Of a stretch of 36,714 bases of DNA, positions 15,103 through 22,993 are shown piece by piece. The notes below the pieces were generated by a model. It was not told the DNA's origin. It did no database searches and worked only from the letters and a program-made list of their open reading frames with translations. Source of the DNA: CAJCIY01 sp036379355 (GTDB taxonomy: Bacteria > Actinomycetota > Actinomycetes > Mycobacteriales > CAJCIY01); contig DASVGV010000128.1 of the NCBI GenBank assembly GCA_036379355.1, positions 1 to 36,714 of the forward strand. The letters run 5' to 3'. Within the stretch, counting starts at the first letter, position 1. The number at the start of each line of letters is the position of its first letter. The position numbers and the translations under genes are program-made.

Positions 15103-15966
15103 GTGCCGCCGCGTCGCCCGTCTCCGATCGGCGCGCACGCACCCGTCGCCGGCGGGCTGTCGCGAGGAGCGCTCCGGTACGCCGCGACGGTGGGCGCCGA
15201 CTGCGTCCAGGTTTTCGTCTCCAACCCGCGCGGTTGGGCGGCCACGCCCGGGAACCCGCGCGACGACCACGCATTCCGCGAGGGGTGCGCGGCGGGCCGG
15301 ATCCCGGTGTTCGTCCACGCGCCGTACCTCGTCAACCTCGGCTCCCCGACGCCCGCGACACGCGCGAAGTCGGTCGACGCCCTCGCGCACGCGCTGGGCC
15401 GGGGAGCCGAGATCGGCGCGACCGGCGTCGTCGTCCACAGCGGCAGCGCGGTCGCGGGGGCACGCCGCGACGAGGCCCTCGCCCAGGTACGCGAACTGCT
15501 GCTCCCGCTGCTCGACACCATTCCCGAGCCAGGTCCACGCCTGCTGATCGAACCGACGGCGGGCGGCGGTCAGGCGCTCGCCGCGCGGGTGGAGCACCTG
15601 ACCGAGTACTTCGCCGCCCTCGACGACCACCCGAGGCTCGGGGTGTGCCTGGACACCTGCCACGCCTACGCCGCGGGACACGACCTGGCGGCGCCGGGCG
15701 GCGTGCGGGCGACGCTGGGAGCGCTCGTGAAGGCGGTCGGCCGCGGTCGGCTCGGCCTCGTCCACGTGAACGACTCGCGCGACCCGCTCGGCTCGGCCCG
15801 CGACCGGCACGCGACGCTCGGCGACGGCAGCATCGGCATGGACCCGCTGCGCGAGCTGTTCGTGCACCCGGCCACGCGCGGCGTCCCGCTCGTCGTCGAG
15901 ACCCCGGGAGGCGCCGAGGGTCACGCGCGGGACATCGCGTTGCTGCGGCGGCTCCGCGACTCGTAG
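15103..15966 (+). CDS. nfo: Deoxyribonuclease IV (AP endonuclease)
   Basis: An endonuclease IV family AP endonuclease (287 aa), which cuts the backbone 5' of abasic sites in base excision repair using three zinc ions. The TIM-barrel metal ligands are in the expected motifs: VHAPYLVNLG (about 66-76), VVHSGS (about 109), LIEPTAGGG (about 148), CLDTCHAYAAGHD (about 184), LVHVNDSRDPLGSARDRH (about 222) and VVETPG (about 265). GTG 15103 sits 6 nt after a TACGTT -10. It starts 42 bp after the kinase gene. Confidence 0.92.
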   Translation: MPPRRPSPIGAHAPVAGGLSRGALRYAATVGADCVQVFVSNPRGWAATPGNPRDDHAFREGCAAGRIPVFVHAPYLVNLGSPTPATRAKSVDALAHALGRGAEIGATGVVVHSGSAVAGARRDEALAQVRELLLPLLDTIPEPGPRLLIEPTAGGGQALAARVEHLTEYFAALDDHPRLGVCLDTCHAYAAGHDLAAPGGVRATLGALVKAVGRGRLGLVHVNDSRDPLGSARDRHATLGDGSIGMDPLRELFVHPATRGVPLVVETPGGAEGHARDIALLRRLRDS

Positions 15967-15972
15967 GCCCGC

Positions 15973-16188
15973 TCAGCGGCGCACGTCATCGATGCTGCCG
16001 CGCACGCCCCCGTGCCCCTCGACGTACCGGAACACCAGCCAGGCGGTGTACGCGCCGGCGGCGACCGCGGCCAACGCGATGATGAGCGCCGCCAGCAGGT
16101 GGCCGACCACGTAGACCACCGCGAACGCGACGACGAACGCCGCCAGTGCGGCCAGCACTGCCTGCACCCGAGTGCTCACGGCGACCAT
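15973..16188 (-). CDS. Small two-helix membrane protein
   Basis: A 71-residue hydrophobic protein with two predicted TM helices (residues about 8-26 and 31-50, Ala/Val rich) and a short charged tail RYVEGHGGVRGSIDDVRR on one side. I do not recognise a named family. Start is ATG 16188 or GTG 16179; the latter follows a GACAAT hexamer by 7 nt and would be leaderless. It is convergent with nfo (6 bp gap) and divergent from the DUF5667 gene. Confidence 0.65.
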   Translation of the reverse strand: MVAVSTRVQAVLAALAAFVVAFAVVYVVGHLLAALIIALAAVAAGAYTAWLVFRYVEGHGGVRGSIDDVRR

Positions 16189-16305
16189 TGTCGTCGGTAC
16201 GGCAGGACCCGAACGGATCAGGCCAGAAATGGTCACAACGGGCCAGATCCGATGCCGGGTCCATCTCGTTGGATCGTCGAGGACACCTGCCCCGAGAGGA
16301 CGACC

Positions 16306-17427
16306 GTGCCGCTGCCCGTCTCCCGTCGCGCCGAGCGCTTCGCCGCCGCGCTCGACGGCGACCCGTCGATCGACGACCCGGCGACCCGCCGGCTCGTCGG
16401 CACGACCGCGCGGCTGAGCGCACTGCAGGTCACCGGGCCGCCGCGCAACGCGGCCGCCCGCGCGGCGATCGTGGCCGCCGCGTCGGGGGCGCTCGCGGAG
16501 GCCGCCAAGCACGCGGCCGCGCCGGCGGCCCACGCGGCCGCGGCGACATCGACGGCGCACGGGACCGCGGCGACCGGTGCTCCCGCGACCGTCGCGCACG
16601 CCGCCGGACACCTGCTCGCCGCGAAGGTGGTCACCGGCATCGTCGCCGTGGCGGTGCTCGGCGCGGGCGTCGAGGCCGCGGCCCAGCGGTCCCTGCCCGG
16701 CCAGCCGTTCTACGGCGTCAAGCGGGCGACCGAGTCGGTGCAGCTGCACCTCAGCGGTGGTTCGACCGCGCAGGCGAAGCAGCGGCTCGACCAGGCCAAG
16801 ACCCGACTGGCGGAGATCCAGGCGCTGTGGCCGGAGCGGGACTCCGCGGCACACTCGCAGCAGATCGCCGACCTCATCACCGCGCTCGACCAGGACATCG
16901 CCCGCGCGACCGGGCCGCTGCTGCGGGCAGGTGGCTCAGCCGCCGCCGAGCTGAGCGCGACGGTGAGCCGGCTGCAGCAGGAGCTGGCTGCGCTGCCCCA
17001 CACCTTGTCGGGCGCAGGGGCCACCGCGGCGTTCACGTCGCTGTCGCTGCTCGGCTCGCTGAGCTCGGCGGTCACCGGCCTGCCGACCCTCGTGCCGGGG
17101 CAGGGACCGACGGGGCAGCTCCCGGCGGTGCCGACGCAGCCTGCTCAGGTGCAGACCAGCGGGCCAGGCGCCGTCACCAGCGCGCCGCCCCCACCGGCAA
17201 CGTCGACGCGTCCCACGACCGGGCCGTCGGTGCCCGTCACGCTGCCGACGACCGGCCCGACCGGCGTCCTGCCGACGGTGACGCCGCCGGTGACGCCACC
17301 GCCGGTCACGCTGCCGTCGGTCGGCCTGCCCACGGCACCCTCGCTCCCGCTGCCCACCTCGGCGCTGCCGGCGCCGGTGGCCTCGGCGGTCTGTGGGCTG
17401 CTGCACGGGGTCGCCTGTCCCTCGTGA
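16306..17427 (+). CDS. DUF5667-domain membrane protein
   Basis: A 373-residue protein. Residues 1-55 are a short cytoplasmic part (RRAERFAAALDGDP, RNAAARAAIVAAA), typical of DUF5667 proteins; an Ala-rich stretch leads to a TM helix near 105-125 (KVVTGIVAVAVLGAGV). After it comes the DUF5667 core, LPGQPFYGVKRATESVQL and QAKQRLDQAKTRLAEI, then a long Pro/Thr-rich extracytoplasmic tail. DUF5667 occurs in actinobacterial membrane proteins, some of them anti-sigma factors. No sigma gene is adjacent. GTG 16306 has GAGAGGA with 5 nt spacing. Confidence 0.8.
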   Translation: MPLPVSRRAERFAAALDGDPSIDDPATRRLVGTTARLSALQVTGPPRNAAARAAIVAAASGALAEAAKHAAAPAAHAAAATSTAHGTAATGAPATVAHAAGHLLAAKVVTGIVAVAVLGAGVEAAAQRSLPGQPFYGVKRATESVQLHLSGGSTAQAKQRLDQAKTRLAEIQALWPERDSAAHSQQIADLITALDQDIARATGPLLRAGGSAAAELSATVSRLQQELAALPHTLSGAGATAAFTSLSLLGSLSSAVTGLPTLVPGQGPTGQLPAVPTQPAQVQTSGPGAVTSAPPPPATSTRPTTGPSVPVTLPTTGPTGVLPTVTPPVTPPPVTLPSVGLPTAPSLPLPTSALPAPVASAVCGLLHGVACPS

Positions 17428-17459
17428 CCGGCCCGCAGGGTGGTCGGGTGACGGGCCCG

Positions 17460-17465
17460 TAGGGT
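17460..17465 (+). promoter_or_regulatory. -10 hexamer TAGGGT of the type I DAHP synthase gene
   Basis: TAGGGT ends 7 nt before the GTG at 17473; leaderless start predicted. Confidence 0.55.
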
Positions 17466-17472
17466 CGGTCCT

Positions 17473-18495
17473 GTGGTGGTCGTGATGCAGGCGGGTGCGC
17501 CCGCGGAACAGGTCGCGGCGGTCGTCGAGACGGTCGAACGGGCCGGCGGTGAGGCGTTCGTCTCCCGGGGGGTCGAACGCACGATCATCGGCCTGGTCGG
17601 CGACATCGAGCTGTTCAGCGAGCTGGCCCTGTCGGCGCTGCCGGGGGTGCTGGACGTGGTGCGCATCTCCCAGCCGTACAAGCTGGTCAGCCGCGACCAT
17701 CACCCGGGTACGTCGACGATCACTGTCGGGGCGGTCCCGATCGGCCCGGGCACGTTCACGTTCATCGCCGGCCCCTGCGCCGTCGAGTCCTTCGAGCAGA
17801 CCCTCGAGGCGGCGCACATGGCCCGCGCCGCCGGGGCCGTGCTGCTGCGCGGCGGCGCCTACAAGCCCCGGACGTCGCCGTACGCCTTCCAGGGGCTGGG
17901 CCGCAAGGGCCTGGAGATCCTCGCGGAGGTACGGGAGCGCACCGGCCTGCCGGTCGTGACCGAGGTCGTCGACGCAGCCGACGTGCCGCTGGTCGCCGAC
18001 CACGCCGACATGCTGCAACTCGGCGCACGGAACGCGCAGAACTTCGGCCTGCTGCAGGCGCTCGGCGGTGCGGGGAAGCCGGTGCTGCTCAAGCGGGGCC
18101 TCACCTCGACGTACGAGGAGTGGCTGATGGCAGCCGAGTACGTCGCCCAGCGCGGAAACCTCGACATCGTCCTCTGCGAGCGAGGGGTCCGGTCCTTCGA
18201 GCCGACGGTCCGCAACATGCTCGACCTGACGGCGGTGCCGATGATCCACGCGCTGTCGCACCTGCCGGTCATCTGCGACCCGTCCCACGCGTCGGGACGC
18301 CGCGACATGGTCGTGCCGCTGGCGAAGGCGGCGATCGGCGTCGGCGCGGAGGGCATCATCGTCGACGTCCATCCCCATCCCGAGCAGGCGCTGTGCGACG
18401 GGCCGCAGGCACTCACCGACGTCGAGCTGGCCGACCTGGGCGAGGCCGTGCGGCTGCTGCCGCCGCTCGTCGGTCGCCGGACGGTCAGCGGCTGA
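17473..18495 (+). CDS. aroF: 3-deoxy-7-phosphoheptulonate synthase, type I beta
   Basis: DAHP synthase of the AroA I-beta/KDO8P-synthase-like class (340 aa), condensing PEP and erythrose 4-phosphate at the start of the shikimate pathway. An N-terminal ferredoxin-like regulatory domain covers about 1-70. The barrel has FIAGPCAVES (about 97), LLRGGAYKPRTSPYAFQGLG (about 122), LQLGARNAQNF (about 180), LLKRG (about 205) and ICDPSHASGRRD (about 270). In relatives the N-terminal domain mediates feedback by aromatic end products. A second, unrelated DAHP synthase is encoded at 20881. Overlaps the convergent threonine aldolase gene by 11 bp. Confidence 0.93.
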   Translation: MVVVMQAGAPAEQVAAVVETVERAGGEAFVSRGVERTIIGLVGDIELFSELALSALPGVLDVVRISQPYKLVSRDHHPGTSTITVGAVPIGPGTFTFIAGPCAVESFEQTLEAAHMARAAGAVLLRGGAYKPRTSPYAFQGLGRKGLEILAEVRERTGLPVVTEVVDAADVPLVADHADMLQLGARNAQNFGLLQALGGAGKPVLLKRGLTSTYEEWLMAAEYVAQRGNLDIVLCERGVRSFEPTVRNMLDLTAVPMIHALSHLPVICDPSHASGRRDMVVPLAKAAIGVGAEGIIVDVHPHPEQALCDGPQALTDVELADLGEAVRLLPPLVGRRTVSG

Positions 18496-19468
18496 CCAGC
18501 CCGGCCAGGACCGGGATCGTCGTGTCGATGCCGGCGTCGTCGACGTCCAGGTGCGTCACCACCCGGATCGCCGCCGGGCCGAGCGCGCCGACGAGCACGC
18601 CCCGCTCGGCAGCCCGAGCGATCGCGGTGGCCGCGTCGGCCACGGGTACCGGCACGATGTTCGTGTCCGGCGGGTCCAGGCCGAGCGCGTCGGCCAGGCG
18701 CGCCGCCCGCGCGTGGTCGTCGGCGAGCCGCTCGACGTGGTGGTCCAGGGCGTAGAGGCCGGCGGCCGCGAGGACCCCGGCCTGCCGCATGGCGCCACCC
18801 ATGCGCTGGCGCCAGATGCGGGCCTCCTCGATGGCAGCCGCACTGGAGACGAGCACGGAGCCGACCGGAGCGCCGAGCCCCTTCGACAGGCAGACGCTCA
18901 TCGTGCTCGCCAGCCGGCCGACCTCGTCGGGCGCGAAACCGCCTGCGACACAGGCGTTCCACAGGCGAGCTCCGTCGACGTGCAGGTGCAGCCCGCTCGC
19001 GCCGAGCGCCGCGATCACCGCCAGCGGCAGGACGGTGCCGCCCGCCCGGTTGTGCGTCTGCTCCACGGCGATCGCACGCGTCACCACGGTGTGGAACCCG
19101 TCCGGCCGCACCCGCGCCAACACGTCGGCGGCCTCGGGGACGCCGTGGTCCGACGGGAACGTCCGGGTGCTGATCCCCGCCAGCACGGCTGCCCCACCCA
19201 GCTCGTACGTGACGACGTGCGCGTCCTCGTCGCAGAGCAGCTCCCCGCCGGGCGGACACGCGAGGCGCAGCCCCAGGTTGTTGCCGAGGGTTCCGCTGCC
19301 GACGAACAGGCCGGCCTCGTGGCCACACAGGCCTGCGACCCGCTCCTCGAGGGCCCGCACGGTGGGGTCCTCGCCGTACATGTCGTCCCCGACCTCGGCC
19401 GCCGCCATGGCGGCCCGCATCCCGGCCGTGGGCCTGGTCACGGTGTCGCTGCGCAGGTCGACGGGCAT
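18485..19468 (-). CDS. Low-specificity threonine aldolase
   Basis: A PLP-dependent beta-eliminating lyase/threonine aldolase (327 aa), cleaving L-threonine or allo-threonine to glycine and acetaldehyde. MPVDLRSDTVTRPTAGMRAAM at the N-terminus (shown in part) and GDDMYGEDPTVRALE are family signatures; LHVDGARLWNA (about 158) carries the PLP-ring Asp; VCLSKGLGAPVGS (about 192) contains the Schiff-base Lys. ATG 19468 sits 6 nt after a TAGGTT -10, so leaderless. Divergent from the sigma/anti-sigma fusion gene. Confidence 0.92.
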   Translation of the reverse strand: MPVDLRSDTVTRPTAGMRAAMAAAEVGDDMYGEDPTVRALEERVAGLCGHEAGLFVGSGTLGNNLGLRLACPPGGELLCDEDAHVVTYELGGAAVLAGISTRTFPSDHGVPEAADVLARVRPDGFHTVVTRAIAVEQTHNRAGGTVLPLAVIAALGASGLHLHVDGARLWNACVAGGFAPDEVGRLASTMSVCLSKGLGAPVGSVLVSSAAAIEEARIWRQRMGGAMRQAGVLAAAGLYALDHHVERLADDHARAARLADALGLDPPDTNIVPVPVADAATAIARAAERGVLVGALGPAAIRVVTHLDVDDAGIDTTIPVLAGLVSR

Positions 19469-19474
19469 GCCGCG

Positions 19475-19480
19475 AACCTA
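19475..19480 (-). promoter_or_regulatory. -10 hexamer TAGGTT of the threonine aldolase gene
   Basis: TAGGTT on the minus strand ends 6 nt before the ATG at 19468. A plus-strand TACGAT at 19487-19492 may serve the divergent gene at 19528, which has its own GAGAGGAG ribosome site. Confidence 0.55.
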
Positions 19481-19527
19481 CTGTCCGTACGATCGGTCCC
19501 CTCCGACGCGGGGAGAGGAGTCACGCC

Positions 19528-20874
19528 GTGCGGGCGTTGGTGAGCGCGTCCGACGTGGTCACGGTCCTGACCGCCCACGTCGACCGGGTGCACGACGCAG
19601 CCCGCCGTCTCGGCTGCACCGGCGACGAGGCGTTCGAGGTGACCCAGGCGGCAGCGACCGCCCTGATCGACGACCTGGTCCAGGCGCCGGAGACCGTGGT
19701 CGACCTGGTGGGTGGGCTGTACGCGCGGGGGCGGACGACGGCCACGCGGATACGCCGCGCGGCCGGCGCGCCCGCGGGCGACGACGGGAGCGCGACCGAC
19801 GACCCGGAGACTGCGCGTACCGAGACCGCCCTGTTCGACCTCCCGGAGCGACGCCGCCTGGGCCTGCTGCTCGTGGACGCGTACGCCGTGACCATCGACC
19901 AGGCCGCGGTCGGGCTGGGCCTCGACGTGGCAGAGACGGCACGCACGGTCGCGCTGGGGCGCCTCGCCCTCGTCACCGCCGTCGACGGAAGGAGCGCCCC
20001 GTCCCTGCTGGGCCACGACGTCGCCGTCGGCGACCTCGGCCAGCTCGCCGACGGCAGCGCGCCCCCGGGCGGCCGGTTCGCGACCCTGCGGCGGCACGTG
20101 GCGTCGTGCGCGGTCTGCGCCGAGGTGCTGGCCGCGCAGACGCGCGGGCGGGCGCTGGCCGCCGCCCTGCCGGTCCGCGGCCCGTCTCCCGACGACCGGG
20201 CAGACCTGCTCGCCCGCGCGTCCAGCCGCGCAGCGACCGTCCTGCCGTCCGCCGACGAGGTCCGGGCCGAGCTCGCCGGCGAGCTCGACGACCCACCGCT
20301 GATCCCGGGGTACGTGATCGTGCTGGCCCTCGCGGTCGCGGTCCTGCTCGGCGTCGGCCTCGGTGCGCTGCTGCGCGGCAAGGGCTCGACGCCGACGACC
20401 GCGGCCCCGCTGCCGTCCGCCACCGCCCCGCCCCCGGCGTCGAGCACGACCTCGGCACCCCCCGCGACGACTGCGCCCCCGCCCCCGACGATCACGCCGT
20501 CGCTCCTGCCCACGATCACGCTGCCCGCACCCACGTCGGAGGGACCGGCCGGCGCGACGACGAGCACGGTCCCGGCCGGCGTGATCGTCCTCAGCCCGGT
20601 ACGCGGTCCCAGCGGAACGGTGATCACCGTGCGCGGGCGGGGCTTCCCACCAGACTCACTGGTGACCGTTGCCTACGCCCACCGGCAGGGGGGCTCGAAC
20701 GACCAGACCGCCGTGGTGGACGGTCAGGGCACGTTCACCACGCGCGTCACGGCCGACGACCCGTCGTCACCCGGCGGGCTGCTCACCCCTCCGGTCGACA
20801 ACAGCGGTTCCCACACCGTCACGGCAACCGACGGGTCCGCGGCGGCGACGGCCACGTTCGACCAGACGACGTGA
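19528..20874 (+). CDS. Membrane protein: ECF-sigma-like domain fused to zinc anti-sigma domain
   Basis: A 448-residue protein with an unusual domain order. Residues about 8-80 resemble ECF sigma region 2 (VDRVHDAARRLGCTGDEAFEVTQ). Residues about 100-155 resemble region 4 (LFDLPERRRLGLLLVD, then VTIDQAAVGLGLDVAETA). Residues about 165-210 resemble a zinc anti-sigma domain with H190-x3-C194-x2-C197 (HVASCAVC). One TM helix follows at about 262-283, then a Pro/Thr/Ser linker, then an extracytoplasmic beta-type domain (about 345-448, PSGTVITVRGRGFPP). The sigma part looks diverged, so it may not bind DNA. GTG 19528 has GAGAGGAG upstream. Convergent with aroH, 6 bp apart. Confidence 0.72.
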   Translation: MRALVSASDVVTVLTAHVDRVHDAARRLGCTGDEAFEVTQAAATALIDDLVQAPETVVDLVGGLYARGRTTATRIRRAAGAPAGDDGSATDDPETARTETALFDLPERRRLGLLLVDAYAVTIDQAAVGLGLDVAETARTVALGRLALVTAVDGRSAPSLLGHDVAVGDLGQLADGSAPPGGRFATLRRHVASCAVCAEVLAAQTRGRALAAALPVRGPSPDDRADLLARASSRAATVLPSADEVRAELAGELDDPPLIPGYVIVLALAVAVLLGVGLGALLRGKGSTPTTAAPLPSATAPPPASSTTSAPPATTAPPPPTITPSLLPTITLPAPTSEGPAGATTSTVPAGVIVLSPVRGPSGTVITVRGRGFPPDSLVTVAYAHRQGGSNDQTAVVDGQGTFTTRVTADDPSSPGGLLTPPVDNSGSHTVTATDGSAAATATFDQTT

Positions 20875-20880
20875 GTCCGC

Positions 20881-22173
20881 TCAGCCGCGCAGGCCCTGGA
20901 GCATCTCGGCGGCGAGGAACGCCAGCTCCAGGGACTGGCCGGTGTTGAGCCGCGGGTCGCACGCGGTCTCGTACCGCGCGGCCAGGCCGGCCTCGTCGAT
21001 GCTCTCGCCGCCGCCGAGGCACTCGGTGACGTCCTCGCCGGTGAGCTCGATGTGCAGGCCGCCGGGATGGGTGCCGAGCGCCTGGTGGACGTCGAAGAAG
21101 CCGCGGACCTCGTCGAGGACGTCGTCGAAGTGCCTCGTCTTCACGCCGGTCGCCGTCGTGCCGGTGTTGCCGTGCATCGGGTCGCAGGCCCAGACGACCG
21201 GGTGGCCCGAGCCGCGCACCTTCTCGACCAGCGGCGCCAGCAGGTCACCCACCCGCTCTGCGCCCAGCCGCGTCACGAAGGTGAGCCGCCCCGGCCGGTA
21301 GTCCGGGTCGAGCACGTCGGCGAGCGCCAGGACGTCTTCGGGCGTCGTCGTCGGCCCGATCTTCACGCCGAGGGGGTTCGCGATCGAGCGAGCGAACGCG
21401 ACGTGCGCCCCGTCCAGCTGCCGGGTCCGCTCCCCGATCCAGACCAGGTGCCCGGACAGGTCGTACGCGTCCCGGGTCAGCGCCGCCTCGTAGGGCAACA
21501 GCAGCATCTCGTGGCTCGCGAACAGCTCGACGCCGCGGGTGGCGTCGTCGGGCACGCCGCACGCGCGCATGAACGCCAGCGCGCGGTCGATGTCACGGGC
21601 CAGCCGGTCGTACCGGCGGCCGGCCGAGCTGCGCCGGACGAAGTCCTTGTTCCAGTCGTGGACCGCGTGCAGGTCCGCCAGGCCGCCGGTGGCGAAGGCG
21701 CGCAGCAGGTTCAGCGTCACGGCACTGGAGTGGTACGCGCGCAGCATCCGGGACGGGTCGGGCGTGCGCTCGTGCGGCAGCAGCCCGTTGACCGCGTCGC
21801 CGCGGTAGGACACCAGGCCCTGCGCGTCGAGGTCGGCGCTGCGCGGCTTGGCGTACTGGCCGGCCCAGCGGCCGACCTTGACGACCGGCATGGATGCGCC
21901 GTACGTGAGCACGACGGCCATCGCGAGCAGCGTGCGGACCTTGTCGCGCACGCCGTCGGTGGTCGTCGAGGCGAACGTCTCGGCGCAGTCGCCGCCCTGG
22001 AGCAGGAACGCCTCGCCGCGGGACACGGACGCGAGCCGCTCCGTCAGCAGGTCTACCTCCGGCGGGACGACCAGCGGCGGCAGCGCGCGCAGCGCACCCT
22101 CCACCGCGTCGACCGCGGCCGCGTCCGGCCAGGCCGGTTGCTGCGCCGCGGGCCGTTCCCGCCAGGTGTCCAC
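20881..22173 (-). CDS. aroG: 3-deoxy-7-phosphoheptulonate synthase, class II
   Basis: Class II (plant-type) DAHP synthase, 430 aa, unrelated in sequence to the type I enzyme at 17473. Motifs are LLQGGDCAETF (about 58), KVGRWAGQYAKPRS (about 98), the GLVSYRGDAVNG loop, WIGERTRQLDGAHV (about 244), LGVKIGPTTTPED (about 268), VWACDPMHGNT (about 328) and GLHIELTGEDVTECLGG (about 372). In M. tuberculosis this is Rv2178c, feedback-controlled together with chorismate mutase. It is somewhat shorter at the N-terminus than that enzyme. GTG 22173 follows a TACCGT -10 by 6 nt. Confidence 0.94.
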   Translation of the reverse strand: MDTWRERPAAQQPAWPDAAAVDAVEGALRALPPLVVPPEVDLLTERLASVSRGEAFLLQGGDCAETFASTTTDGVRDKVRTLLAMAVVLTYGASMPVVKVGRWAGQYAKPRSADLDAQGLVSYRGDAVNGLLPHERTPDPSRMLRAYHSSAVTLNLLRAFATGGLADLHAVHDWNKDFVRRSSAGRRYDRLARDIDRALAFMRACGVPDDATRGVELFASHEMLLLPYEAALTRDAYDLSGHLVWIGERTRQLDGAHVAFARSIANPLGVKIGPTTTPEDVLALADVLDPDYRPGRLTFVTRLGAERVGDLLAPLVEKVRGSGHPVVWACDPMHGNTGTTATGVKTRHFDDVLDEVRGFFDVHQALGTHPGGLHIELTGEDVTECLGGGESIDEAGLAARYETACDPRLNTGQSLELAFLAAEMLQGLRG

Positions 22174-22179
22174 CCGGCA

Positions 22180-22185
22180 ACGGTA
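22180..22185 (-). promoter_or_regulatory. -10 hexamer TACCGT of the class II DAHP synthase gene
   Basis: TACCGT ends 6 nt before the GTG at 22173; leaderless start predicted, separating this gene from the operon upstream. Confidence 0.55.
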
Positions 22186-22201
22186 CGGCCCCGCGTCGCG
22201 A

Positions 22202-22993
22202 TCACATCGTGTAGGCGAGGTTCCGCGCGGCGCGCTCGCCCCAGGTGGCGTCCCCGCGCCAGCTGATGCGACCGCGGTCGATCTGCTCCTGCGGGTCGAC
22301 CCGGCCGGCCGCGAGCAGCACGAACGTCGTCACGTCGGTGAGGACCTCGACGTCCGGGTGGTCGACCCCGTCGACGACGGCGGCCCGGCCGTCGACACGG
22401 ACGGCGATGTCCCGGGCCGCGCCCCCGCCGAGGCGGAAGACGATCGACATGCCGTCCGGCAGGCCGATCTTCTTGCCCACGATGTAGCCGGCGCCCAGCG
22501 TGATCTCGTCGAGCGCCTTGCCGGCCACGAAGCCGCCGTCGTCCAGCCGCTCTCCCAGCGGTACGGCGATGTCGCGGGCGTGGACCCACATGTCGAACAG
22601 CCGGATCTGCAGGAAGCGCCCGTAGGTCGCCAGGCCCGTCGGCGTGAACGACGGCGCCTCGACCACGGACGGGTCGAGCGAGCGCAGGTGGGCGAGGCGC
22701 GAGCGGGTGACGGCACCGACGTGCTCGGCCAGCGCCGCCGGCTCGAGACCGGCGATCTCGCGCGCGAAGACACCGACCTCACCGAACGGGGGCGGGCTCT
22801 CGGTGGACGGCGCCCAGCCGTCCAGCGCCCGTTCCACCCCCACCACGTGCGCGAGCACGCCGCGCACGTCCCACTCGGGGCACAGCGACTGCACCGCGAG
22901 CTGGTCACCGTCCAGGCGGGCGCACAGGGCCTCGTAGTGCCCGAACATCTGCTCGTAGCCGCCGACGTACGCGGCCAGGTCCGGTGTGCTCAT
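22202..22993 (-). CDS. Maleylpyruvate isomerase family (mycothiol-dependent type) enzyme
   Basis: A 263-residue protein of the actinobacterial maleylpyruvate isomerase family, DinB-like four-helix enzymes that bind metal and, in characterised cases, use mycothiol. The N-terminal helix bundle has SLCPEWDVRGVLAHVVGVERALDG (about 36-59, shown in part), whose His is a probable metal ligand, and MWVHARDIAVPLG (about 140) supplies another. The C-terminal part carries an SCP2-like fold. The substrate is not known. ATG overlaps the DsbA-like stop by ATGA; it is third in the pfkA operon. Confidence 0.86.
   Translation of the reverse strand: MSTPDLAAYVGGYEQMFGHYEALCARLDGDQLAVQSLCPEWDVRGVLAHVVGVERALDGWAPSTESPPPFGEVGVFAREIAGLEPAALAEHVGAVTRSRLAHLRSLDPSVVEAPSFTPTGLATYGRFLQIRLFDMWVHARDIAVPLGERLDDGGFVAGKALDEITLGAGYIVGKKIGLPDGMSIVFRLGGGAARDIAVRVDGRAAVVDGVDHPDVEVLTDVTTFVLLAAGRVDPQEQIDRGRISWRGDATWGERAARNLAYTM

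Noticed and set aside
13103..15274. A 723-codon open frame on the minus strand
   Set aside because: It is the shadow of the PASTA kinase gene, and has biased composition with no start signals.
16195..16260. A fourth copy of the TGACCAG element near the DUF5667 promoter
   Set aside because: There are GGCCAGA and TGGTCA words, but no paired 17-nt arms with the GCCTCC block.
17430..17457. A terminator after the DUF5667 gene (GGCCCG/CGGGCC)
   Set aside because: The stem is only 6 bp with a 16-nt loop and no T tract, and it runs into the aroF promoter; random GC-rich sequence gives such stems often.
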